A stretch of 64,000 nt of DNA from CAITSH01 sp025356665 (lineage in GTDB: Bacteria; Pseudomonadota; Gammaproteobacteria; Burkholderiales; SG8-39). The DNA lies in assembly GCA_025356665.1 (NCBI GenBank), contig JANXRV010000123.1:8404-72403 (forward strand), written 5' to 3'. How positions within the stretch are numbered: position 1 is the first letter of the stretch; each line of letters starts with the position of its first letter. This document shows, piece by piece, positions 42,212-50,826 of this stretch. The translations under genes and the position numbers were made by a program. The notes beneath the pieces are model-generated. The model had not been told where the DNA came from. It searched no databases and saw nothing but the letters and a program-made list of their open reading frames with translations.

Positions 42212-43168
42212 CTAATCTATTTTAGCGCCGACGTCTTTGACGACCTTGCCGTACTTCTCATAGTCGGCCCTCACCATCGCGGCGAATTCCTCGGCCGTGG
42301 TGATCAGCGGCTCGAGTGCGCCCGAGCGGGCGAATTTTTCTTTCACATCGGGCAGGGCGAGTGCCTTGTTCACTTCGGTGCGCAGTCTGGCAAGCACCGG
42401 TTCCGGTGTCCCTTTGGGCGCGCACAGTCCGAGCCAGATGCTGTTGGCGAAGCCCGGATAGAACTCGCCTATCGTCGGCACGTCGGGAAAGCCCGCGAGG
42501 CGTTTTTTGCCGGCAAGGGCGAGGGCGCGCAGCTTGCCGGCGCGAATTTGCGGTCCTGCGGTTGACCCGGCGAATTCGATAGTCACTTCTCCGGCCATGG
42601 TGGCGGTGGTGGCTGGCGCCGCCCCCTTGTAGGGAACGTGCACAAGATTGATGCCGGCGCGTGTCTTGAGCATTTCCATTGATAACTGGTGCTGGCTGCC
42701 GTTGCCGCCCGAGGCGTAGGCGAGCGGCGGGTTGGCCTTCTTGGCGAACTCGATGAATTCCTGGAAGGTCCTGAACGGCGCATCCGGATTAGCGGCGAGA
42801 AAAAATTCGTTTGAAGCGATGCTCACAACGTGCGCGAGGTCCTTCATCGGATCGAAGGGCATCTTGCTGTAGACATGCGGGTTGATGACGATCTGGCTGT
42901 CGGCGCACAGCAGCAGCGTGTAGCCATCGGGCGCGGCCTTGGCGACGATATCGCCGGCGATGTTGCCGTTCGATCCGGTGCGATTCTCTATCACCACCGG
43001 CTGGCCGAAAACTTCGCCGAGTTTTTCGCCAATGACGCGGGCGGTGATGTCCGGCGCGCCGCCCGGGGGGATGTGCACGAGAATGCGAATCGGCCGGGTC
43101 GGCCAGCTTTGCGCTTGCGCGCCGCCCGCGGCCAGCGCGAGTAGCAGGACTGCCAGCAGTTGCCGCAT
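42212..43168 (-). CDS. Tripartite tricarboxylate (Bug-type) periplasmic receptor 3
   Basis: 318 residues with a signal peptide (LLAVLLLALAAGGAQAQS) and Bug motifs WPTRPIRILVHIPPGGAPDI, VVIENRTGSNGNIAGD and HVPYKGAAPA, ending VVKDVGAKID. It is highly similar to receptor 4 (shared KKANPPLAYASGGNGSQH and SQIVINPH). It follows a class II aldolase gene two bases apart on the minus strand, so both probably belong to one transcript. Confidence 0.93.
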   Translation of the reverse strand: MRQLLAVLLLALAAGGAQAQSWPTRPIRILVHIPPGGAPDITARVIGEKLGEVFGQPVVIENRTGSNGNIAGDIVAKAAPDGYTLLLCADSQIVINPHVYSKMPFDPMKDLAHVVSIASNEFFLAANPDAPFRTFQEFIEFAKKANPPLAYASGGNGSQHQLSMEMLKTRAGINLVHVPYKGAAPATTATMAGEVTIEFAGSTAGPQIRAGKLRALALAGKKRLAGFPDVPTIGEFYPGFANSIWLGLCAPKGTPEPVLARLRTEVNKALALPDVKEKFARSGALEPLITTAEEFAAMVRADYEKYGKVVKDVGAKID

Positions 43169-43170
43169 GC

Positions 43171-43893
43171 TCAGCGCCGCGTGAGGGCGCCTTCATCCGC
43201 GCCCTTCATGTTGTAAAAAGTCCACATCTTGGCGATGACCTTGGGGTGCCAGATCTGGCTTTTCGCATCCGCCAGTTCCTGTCCGCTTATGGCTTGCGGC
43301 GTGCCTATCTGGCTGGCGCGAAACAGGCGCAGCGCGTTGTCTTCCAGCATCACCGATGCGGCAAAGGCCTGCTCAATGCTGTCGCCGACAATGACCGCAC
43401 CGTGGCCGCGCAGCATCATCGCCTGGTTTGATCCGAGGGTGCGGGCGAGCGCTTCGCCCTGTTCGGGACGCTGTATCAGCGTCGGGTCCGGATCCACCGG
43501 CACCGTTTCGCCAAAGGCCGCGCCGGTGACGCCGACCGGGTACAGCGGTTTGCCGACGATGCTGAACAGCGTGGCGTAGGCGAGGTGCAGGTGGAACACC
43601 GCCATGACGTCGGGGCGCGCCTTGAACACACCGGTGAAGATCGGCGTTTCGCTTGGCGGATTGTTGCTGCCCTCGACCTTGTTGCCCTGCGGATCGACCA
43701 CAACAAAATCATCGCCCTCCAGCAGCCCCGGATGGCGGCCCTGGGTGCCGCGCATCTCGCGTGGATTGAGCAGCAGGTTGCCGGTCTCCGGAATGCGGGC
43801 GCCGACCAGGCCGCCGTGGTCCATCAGGCCCTCCATGTAGAGCAGCCGGCAGGCATCGGCCAGTTTGTCGCGCAGTTCCTTGCTTCCTTGCAT
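43171..43893 (-). CDS. Class II aldolase/adducin-family protein 1
   Basis: 240 residues with the fuculose-phosphate-aldolase-like fold. It has the zinc region VFHLHLAYATLF and MLRGHGAVIVG, where the His-x-His and the later His bind metal, and MEGLMDHGGLVGARIPETG at the start. Members split or decarboxylate short hydroxyacids or sugar derivatives. It precedes Bug receptor 3, giving an uptake-plus-lyase pair that recurs just upstream. Confidence 0.9.
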   Translation of the reverse strand: MQGSKELRDKLADACRLLYMEGLMDHGGLVGARIPETGNLLLNPREMRGTQGRHPGLLEGDDFVVVDPQGNKVEGSNNPPSETPIFTGVFKARPDVMAVFHLHLAYATLFSIVGKPLYPVGVTGAAFGETVPVDPDPTLIQRPEQGEALARTLGSNQAMMLRGHGAVIVGDSIEQAFAASVMLEDNALRLFRASQIGTPQAISGQELADAKSQIWHPKVIAKMWTFYNMKGADEGALTRR

Positions 43894-43922
43894 GGTTTTT
43901 CCTTGTTTGGTCGGTGTGGTGT

Positions 43923-44909
43923 TCAGTCTATGGTCGCGCCAACTTCTTTGACCACCTTGCCGTACTTGTCGTAGTCGCGGCGCATTATTGCGGAGAATTC
44001 CCCCGGCGTGGTGATGTAGGGTTCCAGGCCGCCGGCACCATGCAGCCTTTGTTTTATTTCAGGCTTGGCCAGCAACTTGTTTATTTCGGCACGCAGTTTG
44101 GCGAGCACGGGTTCGGCCATGCCCGGCGGGCCGTACAGCGCCAGCCAGATGGTCACTTCATAGCCCGGATAGAACTGGCCGATGGTCGGTAACTCGGGGA
44201 AGGTGTCGGAGCGGTGGGCGCCGGTCACGGCGATGGCGCGCAGGCGCCCCGATTTGATCTGCGCGGCGTTAGAGGTGCCCGAGAACACCGCCATGGTTTC
44301 GCCGGCGACGGTGGCGGTCGCCGCCGGCGTGCCGCCCTTGTAGGGTACGTGCACGAGCTCGATGCCGGCGCGCGCTTTGAGCATTTCCATCGACAAGTGG
44401 TGCTGGCTGCCGTTGCCACCCGAGGCGTAGGCGAGGGGCGGGTTGGCCTTCTTGGCGTAGGCGATGAATTCCTCGAAGGTTTTCACCGGTAGCGCAGGAT
44501 TCACCGCCAGAGCGAACTGGTTGGAGGCGATGGTGGCCACCGGGGTGAGGTCCTTGAGCGTATCGAGTGGCATTCTGTTTTTGTACAGATGCGGGTTGAT
44601 GACGATCTGGCTGTCGGCGCAAAGCAGCAGCGTGTAACCGTCCGGCGCCGCTTTGGCGGTCACTTCAGAGGCGATGTTGCCGTTGGAACCAACGCGGTTT
44701 TCCACCACCACCGGCTGGCCCATGGCCTCGGACAAGGCCTGCCCGAGTACGCGCGCGACGATGTCGGGGGCGCCACCGGGCGGGATCGGCACCAGCAGTT
44801 TGATCGGGCGCGAAGGGTAGGACTGGGCCAGTGTGGCGGTGGTGAACAACGCCGTGCAAAGCAAAGCGGCGATCGTCGCGGCAGCCCACGCAAAAATGCG
44901 TCTCTTCAT
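43923..44909 (-). CDS. Tripartite tricarboxylate (Bug-type) periplasmic receptor 4
   Basis: 328 residues with a signal peptide (ATIAALLCTALFTTATLAQS) and the motifs YPSRPIKLLVPIPPGGAPDI, VVVENRVGSNGNIASE and HVPYKGGTPA, ending VVKEVGATID. It closely matches receptor 3 along its length, implying tandem duplication. The aldolase 1 gene lies 29 bases after its stop, so the order on the minus strand is aldolase 2, Bug 4, aldolase 1, Bug 3. Confidence 0.93.
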   Translation of the reverse strand: MKRRIFAWAAATIAALLCTALFTTATLAQSYPSRPIKLLVPIPPGGAPDIVARVLGQALSEAMGQPVVVENRVGSNGNIASEVTAKAAPDGYTLLLCADSQIVINPHLYKNRMPLDTLKDLTPVATIASNQFALAVNPALPVKTFEEFIAYAKKANPPLAYASGGNGSQHHLSMEMLKARAGIELVHVPYKGGTPAATATVAGETMAVFSGTSNAAQIKSGRLRAIAVTGAHRSDTFPELPTIGQFYPGYEVTIWLALYGPPGMAEPVLAKLRAEINKLLAKPEIKQRLHGAGGLEPYITTPGEFSAIMRRDYDKYGKVVKEVGATID

Positions 44910-44945
44910 GCGGCCTCCTCTTTGGTCATGCTCTTTGGTCGCCGG

Positions 44946-44974
44946 TTCCCCCCTCCCGCAAGGGGCGAGGGGGC
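44946..44974. repeat. CCCCTCCC...GGGGAGGG-type inverted repeat, third copy
   Basis: TTCCCCCCTCCCG-CAA-GGGGCGAGGGGG resembles the two palindromes at 39868-39987. It lies between Bug receptor 4 and aldolase 2. A TGCTTAA(C) simple repeat follows at 45010-45047 and overlaps the aldolase 2 stop codon. Confidence 0.6.
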
Positions 44975-45009
44975 CTGCTGTGCTTTTCTTTCTGGAACCG
45001 GTTTTGCCC

Positions 45010-45047
45010 TTGCTTAACTGCTTAACTGCTTACTCTTGACTGCTTAC
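45010..45047. repeat. TGCTTAAC-type simple repeat at the aldolase 2 stop
   Basis: Copies TTGCTTAA, CTGCTTAA, CTGCTTAC and CTGCTTAC with slight spacing changes run up to and over the minus-strand stop at 45044. A similar CTTACTC-rich run occurs at 63599-63638. Confidence 0.6.
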
Positions 45048-45778
45048 TTTTTTGCGCGCGCCGCTTCGGCGACGCGTTCTTTCCACAAAGCCCATGGGCG
45101 CTCGACGGTGTCGTCGTTGGCCTTGCTCGAACCCAAGGCCTCGCCTTCTGTAAGAAAGCTGACATCGCCCAGTTTCATCGCCTCGACCTGGATGCGGGCG
45201 TTGACCTCGGCGTAAATGCCGCGGTAGACCGCCTGCTTGATCGAGTTGCCGACGGCGACCGAGCCGTGGCCGCGCATCAGCGCGAAATTGGATTTGCCCA
45301 GAACCCTGGCGAGGGCCGCGCCCTGTGTGTTGTTCTGCACCAGCATGTTGGTGTCGGGGCCGCTCTCGTCGCGTATCTCGTACACCGGCGTCGAGAAGCC
45401 GAGAAAGCCACTCATGTGGCACACCGGCAGCAACTTGGCCTTGGTGATGCCAAAGGGGATCACCGCTACCGAGTGGCTGTGCACCACCGACATCACCTCG
45501 GGGCGCGTGCGGTAGATCTCGCTGTGGATGAAGCGCTCGAGGTAGGATTTGCGGCCCTGTGCGTCTAGGGGCTGGCCATCGGCGACCTTGTATTCGAGGA
45601 TGTCTGCTGCGGTGACGGTGGCCGGCGCGATGCTGCGTGACAGGAAAAAAGTGTCCGGATTGTGGTTGTTGCGCACGCTGATGTGGCCGTAGCCGTCAAC
45701 GACGCCTTCGAGAAACAGAATGTGATTGGCGGTGACGAGATCATCGATCAGCGCGGGATCGGGGGTTGCTGTGCTCAC
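45044..45778 (-). CDS. Class II aldolase/adducin-family protein 2
   Basis: 244 residues from GTG 45778, which is preceded by AGGAGGCTCA, a near-ideal ribosome site. In-frame ATGs further up (to 45919) lack support. It has VVDGYGHISVRNNH, the metal region VVHSHSVAVIPFG and LMRGHGSVAVG. It shares the fold with aldolase 1 but is clearly diverged. Together with Bug 4 it forms the second aldolase-receptor pair. It is divergent from the flavin hydroxylase gene. Confidence 0.88.
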   Translation of the reverse strand: MSTATPDPALIDDLVTANHILFLEGVVDGYGHISVRNNHNPDTFFLSRSIAPATVTAADILEYKVADGQPLDAQGRKSYLERFIHSEIYRTRPEVMSVVHSHSVAVIPFGITKAKLLPVCHMSGFLGFSTPVYEIRDESGPDTNMLVQNNTQGAALARVLGKSNFALMRGHGSVAVGNSIKQAVYRGIYAEVNARIQVEAMKLGDVSFLTEGEALGSSKANDDTVERPWALWKERVAEAARAKK

Positions 45779-46025
45779 TGAGCCTCCTATGGCTTTTTGA
45801 TGTTGCGGAATTCCGGCAGCGCGTGAAATGCGTGCGACGGGTGCGCAATTATGCGCCATGCCGGCCGCAAGGGCATGGTTGAGCATTGAATCAACATGCA
45901 CGCAGGGCGATCGCGCCATGGGCTTGAGAAAATCACCGGCCGCCGTAGCCTAATTCTCCTAAAATGGCATCCTTGAAATTCTCAGACCGGCGACGCCCGC
46001 CAAGGTGTCGCGCGCGCCAGTTCCC

Positions 46026-47675
46026 ATGTCCGCACCATCCCCGGTAATTTCTCCATTGTTGAGCGCGGCGGTCATCGTTGTCGGTGCCGGCCCGGTCGGC
46101 CTGACGCTTGCCAACGTGCTGGGCCAGGCGGGCATTCACACTATCGTCATCGACCGCGAGGAGGGCACCGTCGCCGAGGCGCGCGCGGTGTCTATAGACG
46201 ACGAGTCGCTGCGCTCCATGCAGGCCATCGGCCTGGGGCCGGAGATACTCAAGGATGTGGTGCCCGGTTACGGCAGTCATTACTACACCGGGCCGCGCGG
46301 CCGCCAGTTCGCCATGGTCGAGCCGACGGTCAGCGACTATGGCTTTCCGCGGCGCAACGCCTTTCGCCAGCCCTTGTTCGAGGCCTCGCTGTTGCACGGT
46401 TTGCTGCGCTTTTCCTGCGTGCGTGTTTTGTTCGGGCATACGCTTGAGACCATCACCCAGGACGCCGGCGCTGTGATTGCCGGCGTCACGGCAGCCGATG
46501 GGACAAGCCTGCGCATTGGCGCGCACTGGCTCGCCGCCTGCGACGGTGGCCGCAGCACAGTGCGCAAGCTGCTTGGCGTGGAAATGGCCGGTTCGAGTTT
46601 CCGCGCGCGTTGGCTGGTGCTGGACACCGAAAACGACAATGACAGCTACCGCCATTCGCGCGTTTATTGCAATGCCGCGCGCGCGGTGCTCGATATTCCC
46701 GGGCCGCAGCACACGCGCCGCTTCGAATTTTTGCTCAAAGAGGGCGAGGACGAAGAGGCGATCATGGCGCCCGAGTGCGTGCGTGAACTGCTGCGTCCCT
46801 ACCGTGGCGAGCAAGCCACCAACATCGTGCGCAAGATCGTCTATACCTTTCATGCGCGCATGGCGGAAAAATGGCGCGTCGGCCGCGTCTTTCTTGCCGG
46901 TGATGCGGCCCACCTCACCCCGCCCTATGCAGGGCAGGGCCTGAACAGCGGCGTGCGCGATGCCCATAACCTTGGCTGGAAGCTTGCGGCCGCATGTCGC
47001 GGACTGCTTGGCGACAAGGCCCTCGACTCCTACGAGTCCGAACGCCGCGACCACGCCTGGTCGCTGATTCAACTCGCGCTCAATCTGGGTGTGGTGATGG
47101 CGCCGAAAAACCGCCTGCATGCGGCCGCCGTGGTGTGGTTTTTTACGCTGGTGGGCTTGATTCCACCGCTGCGCGATTATTTTTTGCAGATGCGCTTCAA
47201 GCCGAAACCACGGTTTGAGCAAGGCCTGATCGTTGCTGATGCGGCTGCGGGCAAGGCCTCTTTGGTAGGGCGCATGCTGCCCCAGCCCATGGTTTGCGGC
47301 GCCGACGGCCGCAGCCAGTTGCTTGACGAGTTCATCGGCGCGGGTTTTGCGATCATTGCCACCGGGACGGCTGGTGAGGCGGCGCTTGCGGCCTTGGTTG
47401 ATCCCCTGTGGAGCCGCCTGGACGTCCGGCGTATCGTCATCGTCGAAGCCGGTGAAATTCCAGGCGGCGTGGTCGCAAACAATGCGCCCAAGACCGTCGA
47501 CTGCCAGCGCGTCGTTGACAGCGCTGGCGCGATGGCCGGCGTGCGCGCCGCCGCAGGCGGGCGCCTGATCCTCGTGCGCCCTGATCGCTATGTCGCCGGT
47601 GTTTTTGAGGCTGCCGATGAGGCGGCCTTTGCCATCCGCTTCCGGCGCCTGCTCGATGGCAGCGCCACAGTTTGA
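46026..47675 (+). CDS. FAD-dependent aromatic hydroxylase (MhpA/PHBH-like)
   Basis: 549 residues with the FAD fold VIVVGAGPVGLTLANVLGQA, the DG motif DGGRSTVRKLLG and GRVFLAGDAAHLTPPYAGQG (GD motif), followed by a C-terminal thioredoxin-like tail. These are the marks of class A flavin monooxygenases such as 3-(3-hydroxyphenyl)propionate hydroxylase, which add oxygen ortho to a phenolic group. The extradiol dioxygenase that follows could open the product ring. ATG 46026 is chosen; GTG 46005 is possible. Confidence 0.9.
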   Translation: MSAPSPVISPLLSAAVIVVGAGPVGLTLANVLGQAGIHTIVIDREEGTVAEARAVSIDDESLRSMQAIGLGPEILKDVVPGYGSHYYTGPRGRQFAMVEPTVSDYGFPRRNAFRQPLFEASLLHGLLRFSCVRVLFGHTLETITQDAGAVIAGVTAADGTSLRIGAHWLAACDGGRSTVRKLLGVEMAGSSFRARWLVLDTENDNDSYRHSRVYCNAARAVLDIPGPQHTRRFEFLLKEGEDEEAIMAPECVRELLRPYRGEQATNIVRKIVYTFHARMAEKWRVGRVFLAGDAAHLTPPYAGQGLNSGVRDAHNLGWKLAAACRGLLGDKALDSYESERRDHAWSLIQLALNLGVVMAPKNRLHAAAVVWFFTLVGLIPPLRDYFLQMRFKPKPRFEQGLIVADAAAGKASLVGRMLPQPMVCGADGRSQLLDEFIGAGFAIIATGTAGEAALAALVDPLWSRLDVRRIVIVEAGEIPGGVVANNAPKTVDCQRVVDSAGAMAGVRAAAGGRLILVRPDRYVAGVFEAADEAAFAIRFRRLLDGSATV

Positions 47676-47695
47676 AACAGCCGAAAGCCACGATC

Positions 47696-48577
47696 ATGTC
47701 CCGACTGCAGACGTCCACTCCGGCGCGCCTTCACCACCTGCATCTCACCAGCGAGGATCCCAAGGCCCTTGCGCGTTTTTATGTCGATCTGATGGACCTT
47801 ACCCCGACTGAAATTGACGGCGGCGCGATCTTGCTGCGGGGTGGTCTGCGCAGCCTTCAGGTGAGCCGCGGGCCGTCGCGCGCGCTGGCCTGGAGTGCCT
47901 ATGCCCTTGCCGACGATGCCGCCCTGGCCCGGCTGCGCGCGCGACTCGCGGCGGATGGTTTCGGTGCAAGGGACATGCACAGCATGCAGCCTATTAAGGC
48001 CCCGCTGTTTGGCGATGGTGCGTTTGTCGTCGCCGACCCGCAGGGCAGGCGCGTGGTGTTCGGTGTTCCTGCCGACGATAACGCCAGCCCTGTAGTTCGC
48101 GATGGGCGTCGCGATGCGCGCCCTGCGCGCATGCAGCACGTGGTGTTCCAGACCACAGAGCTTGACGCCATGGTGGCGTTTTACTCGGGCAGGCTTGGCT
48201 TCACGGTTTCGGACCGCGTGGTGGAGGAGGATGGCAGCCTCGCCGTGTGTTTCATGCGCTCGGATGACGAGCACCATAGCGTGGCTTTTTTCCGCGGCGT
48301 GCGCAACGAGCTCGACCACCATTGCTATGAGACCGACGGCTGGATGGACATACGCGACTGGGGTGATCGATTCGCCAGGGTTCGCATTCCGATATTTTTC
48401 GGCCCCGGCCGCCACGGCCCCGGTGACAACCTGTTCTTCATGGTCAACGATCCGGATGGCAACAAGGTGGAGTTGTCCGCCGAGATCGAGATCGTCAAGG
48501 CCGACAAACCGGCCGGAGTCTGGCCGCAAAGCGAATACACACTCAATAGCTGGGGCCGTGCCTGGATGCGCAGCTAA
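47696..48577 (+). CDS. Two-domain extradiol (VOC) ring-cleavage dioxygenase
   Basis: 293 residues with two vicinal-oxygen-chelate domains. The C-terminal one carries the type I extradiol ligands His (MQHVVFQT, about 144), His (LDHHCYET, about 208) and Glu (NKVELSAE, about 260), as in BphC/2,3-dihydroxybiphenyl dioxygenase. It opens a catechol ring next to the hydroxyls. ATG 47696 is preferred; a TTG at 47672 overlapping the hydroxylase stop is possible. Adjacent to the hydroxylase, it forms a two-step meta-cleavage pair. Confidence 0.87.
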   Translation: MSRLQTSTPARLHHLHLTSEDPKALARFYVDLMDLTPTEIDGGAILLRGGLRSLQVSRGPSRALAWSAYALADDAALARLRARLAADGFGARDMHSMQPIKAPLFGDGAFVVADPQGRRVVFGVPADDNASPVVRDGRRDARPARMQHVVFQTTELDAMVAFYSGRLGFTVSDRVVEEDGSLAVCFMRSDDEHHSVAFFRGVRNELDHHCYETDGWMDIRDWGDRFARVRIPIFFGPGRHGPGDNLFFMVNDPDGNKVELSAEIEIVKADKPAGVWPQSEYTLNSWGRAWMRS

Positions 48578-48596
48578 GAGGTGGCGCAGATGGGGT

Positions 48597-48626
48597 GGCT
48601 GGAAAGCCGGATAAGGGTTTCCAGCC
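48597..48626. terminator. Stem-loop GGCTGGAAA/TTTCCAGCC
   Basis: GGCTGGAAAGCC-N-GGGTTTCCAGCC lies 19 bases after the dioxygenase stop and just before the convergent YdcF-like stop. It belongs to the recurrent hairpin family seen at 18634, 41066 and 42172. Confidence 0.5.
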
Positions 48627-48643
48627 AATGCCGGTGGGTTTTT

Positions 48644-49270
48644 CTAAAAACGTCCGCCCAGGGCGTAAAAAGCCAGCTTGGCTACTTCAAGCAGCACGTT
48701 TCTTGCAGCCTGCTGGTCGGTCCACCACTTTTCCGGAAATTCTTCAAAGCGTGTGGCGACGATACGGATGTCGGCCTCGGGCATGGTGCGGCGAAATATG
48801 TTGCCGGTGCGCCGGGTGTGGAAGGGCGAGGTGATGACCAGAATGCGGCGTTCGCCGCGTGCGACCAGCGCCTTGGCCGCCTGCGCTTCGGTGGCCGTGC
48901 TGACCATGTCCTTCGCCAGCCATGCTATCGCGTCCGCCGGCACGCCTTTTTTCAGCAGGATCTGACGGCTGATATCCTCTATGAACGGAAATGCGATGCC
49001 TTCGTCATCAAGCAGACGCAATGACGGGTCGCGCACCGCGGCGCTGATATACACTCTGGGGGCATACCCTTCGCGATATAGTTGGGCCGCCTCGAAAACA
49101 CGTGTCAAATCGCCGGACAGCAGGACGATGGCGTCGGCTTTTTGTGGCGCGTCGGCATGATGCAACCAGCGCCCGGCAGAATATAGTGCCGCCGATGCGA
49201 CGAACGATGCGACAACAACAAGCCCGACAATGAACAGCAGGCAACGCTTGATGCAAGACATGATGGTCAT
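48644..49270 (-). CDS. YdcF-like DUF218 membrane protein
   Basis: 208 residues. An N-terminal signal anchor (LLFIVGLVVVASFVASAALYS, about 9-29) precedes the DUF218 fold with DAIVLLSGDLTRVFEAAQLY, IAWLAKDMVSTATEAQAAKA and RILVITSPFHTRRT. DUF218 proteins (SanA, YdcF, ElyC) are linked to envelope integrity and polymer synthesis, but no reaction is established for most of them. ATG 49270 has AAGGAA next to it; ATG 49261 is an alternative. It is divergent from the spermidine-synthase-like gene. Confidence 0.85.
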   Translation of the reverse strand: MTIMSCIKRCLLFIVGLVVVASFVASAALYSAGRWLHHADAPQKADAIVLLSGDLTRVFEAAQLYREGYAPRVYISAAVRDPSLRLLDDEGIAFPFIEDISRQILLKKGVPADAIAWLAKDMVSTATEAQAAKALVARGERRILVITSPFHTRRTGNIFRRTMPEADIRIVATRFEEFPEKWWTDQQAARNVLLEVAKLAFYALGGRF

Positions 49271-49297
49271 TTCCTTTTCTCTTTCGCTATTTTATCC

Positions 49298-50089
49298 ATG
49301 AAGCTGCTGCGCAAGTGGCTCGGTGGCGAATATGTCGAGGTCAGCGAATCGGCGGGCGTGCGCTCCTTGCATCTGGGCGGCGATGCCATACAAAGCGCGA
49401 TGCGCTTATCGGCACCGGACAAACTCGAGCTGCATTACACGCAGGCGATGATGGCCTGCCTGCTGTTCCGGCCCGATCCGGGCGCTATCCTGATGATCGG
49501 CCTTGGCGGCGGATCCTTGGTCACATACGTGCGCGGCACCCTGCCCAAGGCGCGCATGACCGTGATCGAGATCAGCGCCAAGGTGGTGGCTGCTGCGCGC
49601 AGCTTTTTTTCGCTGCCCGGTGACGATGAAACGCTGCGTGTGGTGGTGGACGATGGCGCGAAATACGTCGCCAGGGAGGCGGCCGAGGTCGATGTGCTGC
49701 TGCTCGATGGCTTTGACGACGGCGCGCAGGCCAAGCCGCTTTGCACCGCGTCTTTTTACCAGTACGCCTACGAGGCCCTGTCTGCGGACGGGGTGCTGGT
49801 GGTGAACTTCATGGCCGAAGACCCGAAGCTTGAGCTTTACCGTTCGCGCATCGCCCAGACCTTTAACGGCCGCCTGGTGTGCATGCATGCGGCCGACCGG
49901 GTCAATGTCATTCTGTTCGCCTTTCGTGGCGCCGACACCCGCGTCGCCTGGGAGACGCTGCGCAAGCGCGCGAAATCGCTTAAGCGCAACCATCCCAACC
50001 TGCCGCTGGAAAAATTCATCACCCTGCTGCGCGAGGGCAACGCGCATACGGCGAACTACCTCAGCATCAGGGGAGAACGGGCGGCGTAA
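49298..50089 (+). CDS. Spermidine-synthase-like methyltransferase-fold protein
   Basis: 263 residues. It has a Rossmann domain with ILMIGLGGGSLVTYVRGTLP, the acidic strand end MTVIEIS and VDVLLLDGFDDGAQA, the pattern of SpeE-like proteins that bind an adenosyl donor. It lacks the N-terminal tetramer domain of true spermidine synthase, so the substrate is unsure. Many such stand-alone bacterial proteins exist. It is monocistronic. Confidence 0.82.
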   Translation: MKLLRKWLGGEYVEVSESAGVRSLHLGGDAIQSAMRLSAPDKLELHYTQAMMACLLFRPDPGAILMIGLGGGSLVTYVRGTLPKARMTVIEISAKVVAAARSFFSLPGDDETLRVVVDDGAKYVAREAAEVDVLLLDGFDDGAQAKPLCTASFYQYAYEALSADGVLVVNFMAEDPKLELYRSRIAQTFNGRLVCMHAADRVNVILFAFRGADTRVAWETLRKRAKSLKRNHPNLPLEKFITLLREGNAHTANYLSIRGERAA

Positions 50090-50195
50090 GGGTAGGGTCG
50101 ATTGGCTCCCCTTCCTGCGCACGTATGGAACTATGTGCGTGGTTCCAGATCCAGGATTGCGGCTACTGCTGGAGGGTGTCCCCGCGGCAAACCCG

Positions 50196-50507
50196 CTACG
50201 GTGCAGCGTCTTCAATGATGAGGCTAACCTCGTCATCGTTCACCGTCACAGGAAAGGTCTGCACGGGTTTTCCCGCATTTCCCTTGCCCTTCCACACATC
50301 GACTCGAAAACTGTGCAGGGGGCACTTCACTGTGGTCCCATCGAACTCGCCCTCGCCTAGGGAAGCACCGCGGTGCGGACACCGGTTGTTGATCGCCGCA
50401 CACCGCTCGCCCACCCGGAATACCGCGACGCGCAGTCGTTCGCTAACCTCGACGATCTTGCAGCCGCCGTCCGGGATTTCGTTCCTGCTGATCTTGATGA
50501 TTGCCAC
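50196..50507 (-). CDS. Rieske 2Fe-2S ferredoxin-like protein
   Basis: 103 residues. The Rieske ligands are C43 and H45 (NRCPHRGAS) and C62 and H65 (VKCPLHSF). It is the size of a soluble Rieske ferredoxin such as those feeding ring-hydroxylating oxygenases. GTG 50507 with GGAAAGGCTAGACC is the start. No oxygenase alpha subunit is adjacent, so its partner may be one of the nearby enzymes. It lies at the left edge of a stretch with lower GC. Confidence 0.87.
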   Translation of the reverse strand: MAIIKISRNEIPDGGCKIVEVSERLRVAVFRVGERCAAINNRCPHRGASLGEGEFDGTTVKCPLHSFRVDVWKGKGNAGKPVQTFPVTVNDDEVSLIIEDAAP

Positions 50508-50786
50508 GGTCTAGCCTTTCCACGTTTTTTTCCACCGTCGCCAGTGTTGGAAATTTTCATTATTTCGAGAGACCGTATTCTGTCGTTAGTCGTCAATAAA
50601 TTCCACTCTTATGATGAGCTCCTTGCAAAAGTCTAAATTCGCGAACTAAATTCGTGAATATTGCGGCGTGCCGTTTAGTCCACGTGGGACATTTTCCAGG
50701 TGATTATGATCAGTGTGTTAGTGTTCTGTGTGTTTTATGCGCTGGCTGGTTTAAATAAATACTTTGCGCACTCCACTGCGCACTGT

Positions 50787-50815
50787 TTGACATACGTCTG
50801 AGCACAATTTTCTAT
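50787..50815 (+). promoter_or_regulatory. Sigma-70-like promoter for Bug receptor 5
   Basis: A perfect -35 TTGACA (50787-50792) is followed 17 bases later by TTCTAT (50810-50815), 11 bases before the ATG of the receptor. The -10 matches only three of six consensus bases, and the transcript leader would be very short. The rest of the 319-base gap (50508-50826) shows no gene and is AT-rich. Confidence 0.5.
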
Positions 50816-50826
50816 TAGGGACAGAT

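Noticed and set aside
45933..47222. Large minus-strand frame opposite the flavin hydroxylase
   Set aside because: The plus strand carries complete FAD motifs; the minus frame has shadow-like composition.
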